From positions 1,590,001 to 1,654,000 of the forward strand of contig CP058647.1 in NCBI GenBank assembly GCA_014323545.1: a stretch of DNA of 64,000 nt, in the 5' to 3' direction. The translations under genes and the position numbers were made by a program. The stretch's first letter is position 1. Every line of letters begins with the position of its first letter. Below the pieces are notes generated by a model that did no database searches, had not been told where the DNA came from, and saw only the letters and a program-made list of their open reading frames with translations. Below are positions 9,663 through 17,787 of this stretch, in pieces. Source of the DNA: Hyphobacterium sp. CCMP332 (GTDB lineage Bacteria; Bacteroidota; Bacteroidia; Cytophagales; CCMP332).

Positions 9663-10538
9663 ATGATAAAATCAATGACAGGCTTTGGTTCTATAAGAAG
9701 TGAAAAGGACGGACATTCACTCAGTGTGGATATAAAATGCCTGAATTCCAAGTTCATGGATATCAATTTGAGAATTCCCAAAGAAGTTCAGGATAAAGAA
9801 GCAGAATTAAGGAAACTGCTCAATGATGAACTCAGCAGGGGTAAAGTTCAGTTAAGCATAGAATTGCAGGTACAGAACCTCGATCGTGCTTCTGATATAA
9901 TTGATAAGGAACTCTTTGATAAATATTTTAATACACTTTCTTCCATTGCAGATAAACACAATGCAGATAAATCTGAGTTGTTCCGGCTGGCCATGCAAAT
10001 GCCCGATGTTATCAAAAGTGGAGATCAGATGCTCGATGAAAATTTATGGGCCTGGATAAAATCTAATGTCGTTTCTGCAATTGAAAAAGCCAATCAGTTT
10101 AGAATGGATGAAGGCAAATCACTGCAAGCTCAATTTGATGAATCCTTAAATAATCTATACCGTGGACTTGAGGAGGTTGAATCACTTGACTCACAAAGAA
10201 GAAAAAGACTCTCAGAAAAATTAAAGGATGCGCTTGAAGAATTAAAAGATAAGGTTAGAGTAGATGAAAATCGCTTCGAACAGGAATTGATTTATTATAT
10301 GGAAAAATTGGACATCAGTGAAGAAAAAGTCCGTTTAAAAACGCATCTTGATTATTTTCAGAGTACTCTGGCCCATAAAGACAGCAATGGAAAACGACTT
10401 CAATTTATTTCGCAGGAAATTGGCAGGGAAATTAATACCATCGGTTCCAAGGCCAATGATGCAGAGCTTCAAAAAATTGTGGTGGGCATGAAAGATGAAC
10501 TGGAGAAAATAAAAGAGCAAAGTCTGAACGTGCTCTAA
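9663..10538 (+). CDS. yicC: YicC family endoribonuclease
   Basis: 291 residues. It begins with the invariant family N-terminus MIKSMTGFGS and ends in the conserved C-terminal region (QFISQEIGREINTIGSKAND, then KDELEKIKEQSLNVL). YicC proteins are Mn-dependent oligomeric endoribonucleases that affect small-RNA turnover in Escherichia coli; in other phyla the targets are not known. The ATG at 9663 was chosen over an upstream in-frame TTG at 9603 because the family starts at MIKSMTGFG and a promoter element lies between. The stop overlaps the convergent M28 gene by 4 bp (CTAA). Confidence 0.92.
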   Translation: MIKSMTGFGSIRSEKDGHSLSVDIKCLNSKFMDINLRIPKEVQDKEAELRKLLNDELSRGKVQLSIELQVQNLDRASDIIDKELFDKYFNTLSSIADKHNADKSELFRLAMQMPDVIKSGDQMLDENLWAWIKSNVVSAIEKANQFRMDEGKSLQAQFDESLNNLYRGLEEVESLDSQRRKRLSEKLKDALEELKDKVRVDENRFEQELIYYMEKLDISEEKVRLKTHLDYFQSTLAHKDSNGKRLQFISQEIGREINTIGSKANDAELQKIVVGMKDELEKIKEQSLNVL

Positions 10539-11785
10539 TCCAACATTTTAAAAAAATCTTGGAAGAGCGCTATCAGTTCATTGTATTTGGCCAAAGTTAG
10601 CTTTTCAGGCCTATCGTAAATGTCGTGATACCAGGGTTCACCTCCCATAGTATAAATAAAAAATGCAGGCACACCCCTCTCGCTAAAATGATAATGATCC
10701 GAATTGGCTGCCTTTCCTCTTTTTTTAACAAGGGACAAATAATTATGCGCTGAATTAATAGAATCCATAAGTTCCATTTCCTTCTCAAAAACTTTCCCGT
10801 TAACCACAGTAATGCCTTTTTCACCGTTTCCCATTAAGTCTAAATTCAATACGAAACGGATATTTTTTAAGGAAACAGGAGGGTTTTTTACAAAATACTC
10901 AGAGCCCAAAAGACCGACTTCTTCGGCACCAAAGGCTACAAACATTAAATTATAATTGAGGTCATTTCCCGATTCAACATAGCTTTTCGCCAGGTCCAAT
11001 ATCATCGCTATTCCCGAGGCATTGTCATTGGCTCCCGGAAAATAAGCCTGATCCATTTTGCCTAAATGATCGTAATGTGCAGTGATTAATATGTATTGAT
11101 CCGATTTGTTTTTTGAAGGTAAAATTCCAATTACATTCTGAGTTAGAAGGTTTTCCCGGAACTCGGCCTGTACTTCGTATTTCAAGCGCTTTGCTTCATC
11201 GTCAAATTGTGAGTCAAGCATTTCGATACTTACTCCGCTGTATTGTTTTTGAGAAAAGCTCGCTGTAAGCTTTTCCTTTAACTCGATTGTAGCAATTGAT
11301 GAAAAAGCTTTTTCAACATATTCATAAGGAAGCTCTGTGAGTTTTGAGTAATCGTCTTTGGAATAAACCAAAACTTTATTATTCAATTTCAACTTTAGAA
11401 AATTCTTCGCCGCTGTGCTATCTGAAAAAATTAAAGAGTCAAGCCTTACAATTTTTCTTCTTTTTTTGTCAGAGCCCGAAAATGACTTGGGAATAAAATC
11501 TTTGCCCTCTACAAATTCTTTTCGCCTCATTTTAAGGCTAAGTTCTCCGGGAAAGGTATTGACATCAATTGAAAAATTTTGAAAATATGAATCTTTATTT
11601 GGAATTAGTCCGATTTCCTTAAACTCATTTGCTATAAATTGAGCTGCCCTGTAATGCCCGGAATCCACATAGCCCCTACCGGCCATATAGGGACTGCAAA
11701 GTGTATCCAGATACAGCCCGACTTTAAACTCCTGTGCAATAGAACTAAAGCCCGATAAAAGGAAAAGAATAAAAATTATCCTCAC
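10535..11785 (-). CDS. Secreted M28 family zinc aminopeptidase
   Basis: 416 residues from GTG at 11785. That start gives a compact signal peptide (MRIIFILFLLSGFSSIAQ) and forms a GTGA overlap with the stop of the upstream gene; an in-frame ATG at 11827 would put 14 extra polar residues in front. M28 zinc motifs are present in order: ITAHYDHLG, PGANDNASG, FGAEEVGLLGS, LDLMG and SDHYHFSERGVPAFF. The enzyme is expected to act outside the cytoplasm as a di-zinc aminopeptidase; its specificity is unknown. It is translationally coupled to the haem-binding lipoprotein gene and shares CTAA stop bases with yicC. Confidence 0.88.
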   Translation of the reverse strand: MRIIFILFLLSGFSSIAQEFKVGLYLDTLCSPYMAGRGYVDSGHYRAAQFIANEFKEIGLIPNKDSYFQNFSIDVNTFPGELSLKMRRKEFVEGKDFIPKSFSGSDKKRRKIVRLDSLIFSDSTAAKNFLKLKLNNKVLVYSKDDYSKLTELPYEYVEKAFSSIATIELKEKLTASFSQKQYSGVSIEMLDSQFDDEAKRLKYEVQAEFRENLLTQNVIGILPSKNKSDQYILITAHYDHLGKMDQAYFPGANDNASGIAMILDLAKSYVESGNDLNYNLMFVAFGAEEVGLLGSEYFVKNPPVSLKNIRFVLNLDLMGNGEKGITVVNGKVFEKEMELMDSINSAHNYLSLVKKRGKAANSDHYHFSERGVPAFFIYTMGGEPWYHDIYDRPEKLTLAKYNELIALFQDFFKMLD

Positions 11786-12432
11786 AGATCCTTGATTATT
11801 TCTTTTTTGGAAATACGGATGCTCCACATACCTCGAAGATCTCCCATTTGATGTCCAACAGCATTATCCTGAGGGTACAATGTTTTGATTAAAGCGTAAT
11901 CCTCTTCATCTAGGTATTTTCCTACTTCGCCATGACATTTGAGACAAAGGGCATTTTCAATTGTAATCGGCTTTGTATAAAGCAGGTATTCCTCGCCATC
12001 TCTTTGGATATTCGGAGATAACTTATCATCGATGTCAATTTGATATTGGTAAGCTTCCAGCAGTTGTTTTTCCAACTCATCTGGTTTATCAGCAGGGTTT
12101 CGAACTTTTAAAGTGGCTCTTTTTACTTCAACGCCAAAGTGGGATTCGATGGAATCCATAATCGGGTATGCTGCGAGATTGCAATATTTAACCGCATATT
12201 GGACACCGCCTTCTGCGATTGCTTTTTTCAATGAAGAACCGAGTAATTTTTGAGCTGAATCAGCGATTATATTTCCGCGCTGCATGGCCGCTTCAATAAT
12301 GGCGCCATCGGAGACCTTTTTTATTTCTCTTTCTTTCATTTCTTCTTTAAATGCCTCATCGCTTGTATTGGCCGGCTTATCATAACAGGAAAATAATATC
12401 AGGCTTAAAAAAATAAATATTAAGAGTCTCAT
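11782..12432 (-). CDS. Tll0287-like (DUF3365) haem-c lipoprotein
   Basis: 216 residues. The N-terminus is a lipoprotein signal with the lipobox Cys at 16 (LILFSC). One c-type haem motif is present, C163-L-K-C166-H167, in ALCLKCHGEVG. The layout fits the Tll0287-like/DUF3365 domain, a periplasmic PAS-like fold with one haem that appears in sensors and free lipoproteins. No kinase or cyclase domain is attached, so it could be a soluble redox or gas-binding protein. Its stop overlaps the GTG of the M28 peptidase. Confidence 0.82.
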   Translation of the reverse strand: MRLLIFIFLSLILFSCYDKPANTSDEAFKEEMKEREIKKVSDGAIIEAAMQRGNIIADSAQKLLGSSLKKAIAEGGVQYAVKYCNLAAYPIMDSIESHFGVEVKRATLKVRNPADKPDELEKQLLEAYQYQIDIDDKLSPNIQRDGEEYLLYTKPITIENALCLKCHGEVGKYLDEEDYALIKTLYPQDNAVGHQMGDLRGMWSIRISKKEIIKDL

Positions 12433-12501
12433 AATTCCGCTTTTAACAATATTACAAAATACATGCTTCGAATGTTCTAAATCTTTTCATTCATCATTGT
12501 T

Positions 12502-12509
12502 TATCTTTG
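12502..12509 (+). promoter_or_regulatory. Bacteroidota -7 promoter element of prfA
   Basis: TATCTTTG is a full match to TAnnTTTG, 22 bp before the prfA ATG at 12532. A T-rich stretch lies at about -33 without a clean TTTG. Confidence 0.5.
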
Positions 12510-12531
12510 CAGACTTAAAAAAAATCCACAT

Positions 12532-13605
12532 ATGCTGGAAAAACTGGAATCCTTAAAGGAAAGATTTGAAGAAGTAACCGTGCTCATATCAGACCCGGAT
12601 GTCATCTCGGATATGAAAAGGTATAAAGAACTCTCAAAAGAGTACAAAGACCTTCAGAAGATCGTTGAAAAGTATGAAAAATATAAGGTGATTCTCAGCA
12701 ATATTAAAGAATCCAAACGCATTATTGCGGAAGAAAAAGACGATGAATTTCGCGAGATGGCGAAAATGGAATTGGATGAATTAAATCCTCAAAAGGAAGA
12801 AATGGAGGAGGAAATCAAGCAAATGCTTATTCCAAAAGACCCCAATGACGGCAAAGATGTTATCATGGAGATTCGCGCGGGAGCAGGTGGTGATGAATCG
12901 GCAATATTTGCAGGAGACCTTTTCAGAATGTATCAACGCTATGCTGAAAAACAAGGATGGAGAGTAGAACTGAGCGATTTTAATGAAGGCGATGCCGGTG
13001 GATATAGTCGTTTGGTGGCCAATATTTCCGGAGAGGATGTATTTGCACATCTAAAATTTGAATCGGGGGTTCATCGTGTGCAACGCGTCCCGCAAACAGA
13101 GACTCAAGGTCGAGTGCATACATCCGCCGCTTCGGTGGTGGTATTGCCGGAAATGGATGAGGTAGAGGTAAATTTGAACATGGGAGATGTGAGAATCGAT
13201 CGTTATTGTTCTTCAGGACCTGGCGGACAATCCGTGAATACCACCTATTCTGCTGTTCGATTAACCCATGAACCTACGGGTTTGGTGGTTCAATGTCAGG
13301 ATCAGAAATCCCAATTAAAGAATCTGGAAAAAGCTAAAAAAGAGCTTGCGGCACGTCTTTATGCCATTGAAATGGAAAAACACAATGAAAGTGTCGGCGC
13401 ACAAAGGAAGTCAATGGTGGGCTCAGGTGACCGATCCGATAAAATCAGAACTTATAATTACCCTCAGGGCAGGGTCACCGATCACCGGATAGGTAAAACG
13501 GTTTACAACCTCCCGGCGGTTGTGGATGGCGAACTCGGGGAATTCGTTGAAGCCTTGCGCATGGCGGAAAATGCCGAAAAGATGAACGAAGAAGACGCTT
13601 CATAA
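12532..13605 (+). CDS. prfA: Peptide chain release factor 1
   Basis: 357 residues, the normal RF1 length. The GGQ peptidyl-tRNA hydrolysis motif is at residues 231-233 (SSGPGGQSVNTT). The stop-codon reading tripeptide is PQT at 187-189 in QRVPQTETQGRVHTS, matching the RF1 PxT motif and not the RF2 SPF motif. RF1 ends translation at UAA and UAG. A TAnnTTTG element lies just upstream. The next gene starts 14 bp after the stop and may be co-transcribed. Confidence 0.97.
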   Translation: MLEKLESLKERFEEVTVLISDPDVISDMKRYKELSKEYKDLQKIVEKYEKYKVILSNIKESKRIIAEEKDDEFREMAKMELDELNPQKEEMEEEIKQMLIPKDPNDGKDVIMEIRAGAGGDESAIFAGDLFRMYQRYAEKQGWRVELSDFNEGDAGGYSRLVANISGEDVFAHLKFESGVHRVQRVPQTETQGRVHTSAASVVVLPEMDEVEVNLNMGDVRIDRYCSSGPGGQSVNTTYSAVRLTHEPTGLVVQCQDQKSQLKNLEKAKKELAARLYAIEMEKHNESVGAQRKSMVGSGDRSDKIRTYNYPQGRVTDHRIGKTVYNLPAVVDGELGEFVEALRMAENAEKMNEEDAS

Positions 13606-13619
13606 TTTTAACAGAATCC

Positions 13620-15056
13620 ATGCGTTTCAGTGCAATGAGGCAAAGCCTTTTATTTATTTCAATCATCAGTCTGTTTTGGTTTTGCGAACCCAGAACGGAA
13701 ATTGTCACAACTGACTCCGGTGCGCAGCTGGAGTTTTCTGAGGATTCTGTGCTTTTCGATACGGTTTTTACAGAAATCCGAAATATCACAAAGCGCGTCC
13801 GTGTTTATAATCGAAATAATAATGCCATCAATGTTTCCGAAATAAAAATAGCCGGTGGAGAAAGTAGCCCTTATCAATTGATCATTAATGGTGAAGAAGG
13901 AAAGGCATTTAAGGATGTTTTAATCAGGGGTAAAGATTCAATTTATGTGTTGGTCAATATAGATTTACCAACGCCTCAACCTGTTAATAACCCTTTTATC
14001 ATCAATGATGAGATTCAGTTTTTCAGCAATGGCAATATTCAGGCGATTACCCTTCAAAGCTGGGGTCAGGATGCCATATTTTATACAGATTCACTGCTGG
14101 ACTGCAATCTTGTTTGGACCAATGAAAAACCAATAGTGATCGTTCGATCTGTAGGAGTACCCGAAAATTGCAAACTCACAATCGAGGCAGGAACTAAGAT
14201 TTATCTCGATAATGCATCAAGTATTCTGGTATTTGGTACGCTGGAAGCCAATGGTACTTTTGAAAACCCAATTACATTTTGCGGTATAAGGTTGGAGGAG
14301 GAATTTGACAATATCCCGGGGCAGTGGGGTAATAATTTTGGCAATGGCATCTGGTTTTTCGACGGCTCAAAAGATAATATTATACGCTGGGCCGAAATTA
14401 AAAATTCCACGACTGGCATTCGTCTGGGAAGTGTTTACGATGCGGAAAGGCCGGATTTAATTCTTGAAAATACCGTCGTGAAAAACATGGCAGGCGATGG
14501 CCTCATTTCATTTGGGGGCGACTTAATCGCTAATAATAATTTATTTACCAATTGCGGTGGAACCGCTGTATCATTATTATTAGGTGGCTCTCACAATCTG
14601 TATCACAATACAATTGCCAATTATTCTTTTGCATTTAACCGTGAAGATGCGGGTTTATTTCTGACCGATTTTTTCCCGGATTCTACAGGAGCAAGCATAG
14701 AAATAAATCCGATTCAGGCCGATATACAGAATAATATAATCTGGGGTGATCTCGATGATGAATTTGGATTTAACTTCCAGGGAGCGGGCAATGGGTTGAA
14801 TCTGGATTATAATTTTATAAAACTTAATGATATTGAACTCATAAACACATTTGGAAACGGCATTAATATCATTCAGGGCAATACCGATGATTTACTTTTT
14901 AAAGATTTTAGAGAATACGATTTCAATTTAGATACTCTTTCACCTGCCAAAGACCAGGGCAATATTCAAATCTCGAACTTAATCGGACCTGATCTCAATA
15001 ATAATTCCCGAAATGATGGAATGCCGGATATGGGAGCCTTTGAGAGAGAAGATTAA
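13620..15056 (+). CDS. Lipoprotein with right-handed beta-helix domain
   Basis: 478 residues. A lipoprotein signal ends at Cys22 (SLFWFCEP). Residues about 40-150 form a beta-sandwich-like region (DTVFTEIRNITKRVRVYN), followed from about 175 to 450 by parallel beta-helix-type repeats with many Asn turns (LILENTVVKNMAGDGLI, NIIWGD). The end, DMGAFERED, resembles the end of many Bacteroidota beta-helix lipoproteins. These are probably outer-membrane-anchored; polysaccharide binding is a guess from the fold. No catalytic residues are identified. Confidence 0.72.
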   Translation: MRFSAMRQSLLFISIISLFWFCEPRTEIVTTDSGAQLEFSEDSVLFDTVFTEIRNITKRVRVYNRNNNAINVSEIKIAGGESSPYQLIINGEEGKAFKDVLIRGKDSIYVLVNIDLPTPQPVNNPFIINDEIQFFSNGNIQAITLQSWGQDAIFYTDSLLDCNLVWTNEKPIVIVRSVGVPENCKLTIEAGTKIYLDNASSILVFGTLEANGTFENPITFCGIRLEEEFDNIPGQWGNNFGNGIWFFDGSKDNIIRWAEIKNSTTGIRLGSVYDAERPDLILENTVVKNMAGDGLISFGGDLIANNNLFTNCGGTAVSLLLGGSHNLYHNTIANYSFAFNREDAGLFLTDFFPDSTGASIEINPIQADIQNNIIWGDLDDEFGFNFQGAGNGLNLDYNFIKLNDIELINTFGNGINIIQGNTDDLLFKDFREYDFNLDTLSPAKDQGNIQISNLIGPDLNNNSRNDGMPDMGAFERED

Positions 15057-15363
15057 AAGTTAAGAGTTAAAAATTAAAGGTTAATTCGGTCTACAAGTTC
15101 AGGGATTGTCAATCTATTTAAACTTCAGGAATAAATTCAAAAAGCGCAGTAATCCCCGGATATTATCCGGCCGGCCTGCCTATGGTTAATTGCTTGATTT
15201 TCGGCAGGTAAACCGGTAGGCGGGGATCTCTTCAACTTTGAAAGTTAGAATAAATGGTCGATCTAAAATTTCTGGGGATCCCGGCGCGAAGCCGGGAATA
15301 ACCTTTTATGTTGATAGATTTACTGACTTAAATTGGTCAGTCTATATCAGGAACAAAAATCAC
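15057..15363. repeat. Intergenic repeats: AT-rich repeat and GC-rich palindromes
   Basis: This 307-bp gap between two convergent genes has no gene. It begins with an AT-rich TTAAAAGTTAAGAGTTAA-type stretch like the one at the end of the RNA methyltransferase gene near 63.93 kb. At 15152-15227 lies an imperfect palindrome with outer arms ATCCCCG/CGGGGAT and inner arms GCCTGCC/GGCAGG and CCGG/CCGG. At 15279-15297 a short hairpin has arms TCCCGGC/GCCGGGA. The GC content contrasts with the AT-rich surroundings. They resemble REP-like elements; termination of the flanking genes is possible but no U-tract follows. Confidence 0.6.
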
Positions 15364-15906
15364 TTATTTCGTAATTCGAAATTGATCATTCATAATTGAA
15401 TTAATCTGCTTAAAATGCCGTTTCGCGTGCAGGTTGAGAAAATCTAAAGTCATATGCATATCCATACGGCCCGTAATCGGATGGCGAAAAATCTTTTTAC
15501 GCGCCCAGTCATCAGGCATCTGAATTAAAAAGCTGTACCATTCATTTCTATTATTGTTGTAAATCATAATAGTGTTTTCCAGATTGTCTTGCTCCGGAAT
15601 AGTATTGACCACAGCAGGAGCCTTCCATTTCTTTGGTGATTTCAAATAGTAATTTAAAACCAATGATTTCAACTTTTCAATGAGTCCGGCTTTTTGAAGT
15701 TTTTCAGGACTTTGAGTCTTTTTTTTAATATAATTTAAAGTGGCTTTTTCAGCTTGAATTAAATGATGCAGTATCTGAATAATCGACCATTTATCTTTTG
15801 CGGGAGGCTTATTCAAAAATTCATTATCCAGTAAACTTATTTTATCGAAAATGGCAATTTTATCCATTTCCATTGATTCGAATTTCTTTTTAAGTTTCGT
15901 TTCCAT
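15364..15906 (-). CDS. DinB-like four-helix-bundle protein
   Basis: 180 residues with DinB-superfamily features: the N-terminal amphipathic helix, KWSIIQILHHLIQAEKAT with the first metal His, and the C-terminal NLHAKRHFKQINSIM with further His residues. DinB proteins are small metal-binding helical bundles, some acting as thiol-dependent transferases; no specific reaction can be assigned. It is divergent from the NTP-PPase gene with about 30 bp between starts. Confidence 0.75.
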   Translation of the reverse strand: METKLKKKFESMEMDKIAIFDKISLLDNEFLNKPPAKDKWSIIQILHHLIQAEKATLNYIKKKTQSPEKLQKAGLIEKLKSLVLNYYLKSPKKWKAPAVVNTIPEQDNLENTIMIYNNNRNEWYSFLIQMPDDWARKKIFRHPITGRMDMHMTLDFLNLHAKRHFKQINSIMNDQFRITK

Positions 15907-15936
15907 TAAAATTGCCGATTGTCAAACGCTACAAAG

Positions 15937-16320
15937 ATGAAAGATCATATTGAAATGGTGGCTACATTCCACAAATCATTTAAGGTCCCCGTAGAAAATT
16001 CGCCGGTGATTCCCGAAAAAGAGCGTTGTGAATTGCGCTATAAATTAATACGCGAGGAATTGGAAGAGTTTAGGGATGCCTTTGAAAAGGGGGATTTAGT
16101 AGAAGTGGCCGATGCTTTGACAGACTTGCAATACGTATTATTTGGTTCGGTTGTGGAATTTGGCCTTCAGGAAAAATTTGTAGAATTATTTACCGAGGTA
16201 CAACGCTCTAACATGAGCAAGCTGGATGAAAATGGAAAACCGATTTTTCGGGAAGATGGCAAAGTGTTAAAATCGAATCTCTGGAGTCCGCCTGACTTGA
16301 AATCAATATTAGAAAAATAG
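15937..16320 (+). CDS. MazG-like all-alpha NTP pyrophosphohydrolase
   Basis: 127 residues from ATG 15937. The family signature is visible: a helix with LIREELEEFRDAF (ExxE), then DLVEVADALTDLQYVLFG (ExxD), the metal-binding acidic sets of the MazG/PRA-PH all-alpha NTP-PPase fold. It is expected to split a nucleoside triphosphate or related nucleotide to the monophosphate; the substrate is unknown. A TTG at 15919 in the same frame would add six residues but leaves only 12 bp to the divergent gene. The M28 gene follows 2 bp after the stop. Confidence 0.78.
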   Translation: MKDHIEMVATFHKSFKVPVENSPVIPEKERCELRYKLIREELEEFRDAFEKGDLVEVADALTDLQYVLFGSVVEFGLQEKFVELFTEVQRSNMSKLDENGKPIFREDGKVLKSNLWSPPDLKSILEK

Positions 16321-16322
16321 AA

Positions 16323-17693
16323 ATGAAGAAACTATATCTTTTTTTGCTGGCCATTATGGCTTTTTCTAATGGCTTTGCCATTACTGATTCGGCGCGAATC
16401 AGGGCGATTTTCGATGAAAGTCTCGTCAATGGGCAGGCCTATGAAATATTAAGAGGGCTTTGCAAGGATATCGGGCCGCGACTCTCAGGAAGCGAAAATG
16501 CCGAAAAAGCCGTCGCTTATACTAAAAAAGTAATGGAGGATTTGGGCTTTGACACGGTCTTTCTTCAGGAAGTGATGGTGCCCAAATGGGAAAGAGGCAA
16601 ACCCGAAAAATGCATCCTAACCGGTTCTAAAAAATTTGCTCAAAAGCCTTTGAAAATTACGGCACTTGGAAATTCCATTGGCACCGGCAATAAGGGTATC
16701 CGCGCTGAAATAGTTGAAATCACTGATTTTGCACAATTGGAAGATATGGGAAGAGAAAAAATTGAAGGCAAGATTGTCTTTTATAATATTCCTATGAATC
16801 CGAGATACATACAAACCTTTCGGGCCTATGGCGAAGCCGGAAGAATCCGCTGGAACGGCGCATCCGAAGCGGCAAAATACGGGGCTATAGCTTCCGTAAA
16901 CAGGGCATTATCCAGTTCTCAGGATGATTATCCACATACCGGCAGCATGGGCTATAAACTCAATCTCCCCAAAATTCCCGGCTTTAGCATTAGCACCAAT
17001 GCTTCTGACTATTTGAGTAACCTGTTAAAAGAGGAACCTGATATTCAGATGTACCTGGAATCTACCTGCGAAATTACCGATACTGTACCTTCTTACAATG
17101 TAATTGGACAAATCAACGGCTCTGAATTTCCCGACGAATACATCATTGTTGGGGGCCACCTCGATTCCTGGGATTTGGCAGAGGGTGCCCATGATGACGG
17201 CGCAGGTAGCGTTCAATCCATTGATGCTTTAAGACATATTCTTGCACTGGGAATCAAACCCAAACACAGCCTGAGAGCGGTGATGTTTATGAATGAAGAA
17301 AATGGGCTTGCTGGTGGAAAAAAATACGCAGAAATCGTAGAAAATAATAATGAGAAACATGTGGCCGCATTGGAATCAGACGGCGGAGGTTTTAGGCCAT
17401 TGGGTTTTGGCTGTTCAGGTACGGAAGAGCAAATGGACAAATTTCAGTCCTGGCAGGCGCTATTTTTACCTTACGACATATTCAAATTTAAAAGAGGTGG
17501 CGGTGGTGCTGATATTGGCCCTCTTAGACCATTGGGTGTGCCTACAATTGGATTGAGCGTTAATTCTCAGCGCTATTTTGATTATCACCACTCTGCCAAT
17601 GATGTATTTGAAACGGTCAACAAAAGAGAGCTCCAATTGGGCTCAGCAGCGCTTGCATCGCTTATCTATCTTATTGATATCCACGGGCTTTAA
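16323..17693 (+). CDS. Secreted M28 peptidase, carboxypeptidase Q-like
   Basis: 456 residues. The signal peptide is MKKLYLFLLAIMAFSNGFA. A PA-type insert lies at about 110-240, then the di-zinc peptidase core: GGHLDSWDLAEGAHDDGAG, MFMNEENGLAGGKKY, ESDGGGF, and the C-terminal DYHHSANDVFE. The order matches plasma carboxypeptidase Q relatives in M28, which release amino acids from dipeptides. It probably acts in the periplasm or outside. It sits 2 bp after the NTP-PPase gene, but a functional link is not evident. Confidence 0.88.
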   Translation: MKKLYLFLLAIMAFSNGFAITDSARIRAIFDESLVNGQAYEILRGLCKDIGPRLSGSENAEKAVAYTKKVMEDLGFDTVFLQEVMVPKWERGKPEKCILTGSKKFAQKPLKITALGNSIGTGNKGIRAEIVEITDFAQLEDMGREKIEGKIVFYNIPMNPRYIQTFRAYGEAGRIRWNGASEAAKYGAIASVNRALSSSQDDYPHTGSMGYKLNLPKIPGFSISTNASDYLSNLLKEEPDIQMYLESTCEITDTVPSYNVIGQINGSEFPDEYIIVGGHLDSWDLAEGAHDDGAGSVQSIDALRHILALGIKPKHSLRAVMFMNEENGLAGGKKYAEIVENNNEKHVAALESDGGGFRPLGFGCSGTEEQMDKFQSWQALFLPYDIFKFKRGGGGADIGPLRPLGVPTIGLSVNSQRYFDYHHSANDVFETVNKRELQLGSAALASLIYLIDIHGL

Positions 17694-17701
17694 TTCAGAA
17701 C

Positions 17702-17766
17702 ATAATGGTATAATTTCCGTAACTCAATTTAATGCAATAAATTACCTTTAGCTTTATAATGGTATA
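17702..17766 (+). promoter_or_regulatory. Upstream region of the giant T9SS gene with an 11-bp direct repeat
   Basis: ATAATGGTATA occurs at 17702-17712 and again at 17756-17766, 54 bp apart. A near-match to the Bacteroidota -7 box (TACCTTTA, one mismatch) lies between them at 17743-17750, 38 bp before the ATG. This could be a regulatory site, but AT-rich repeats arise by chance. Confidence 0.25.
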
Positions 17767-17787
17767 TAATTAAGATTGGATTGAGCT

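Noticed and set aside
12532-13605. Release factor 2 (prfB)
   Set aside because: The codon-reading tripeptide is PQT, not SPF, and there is no programmed frameshift site near the start.
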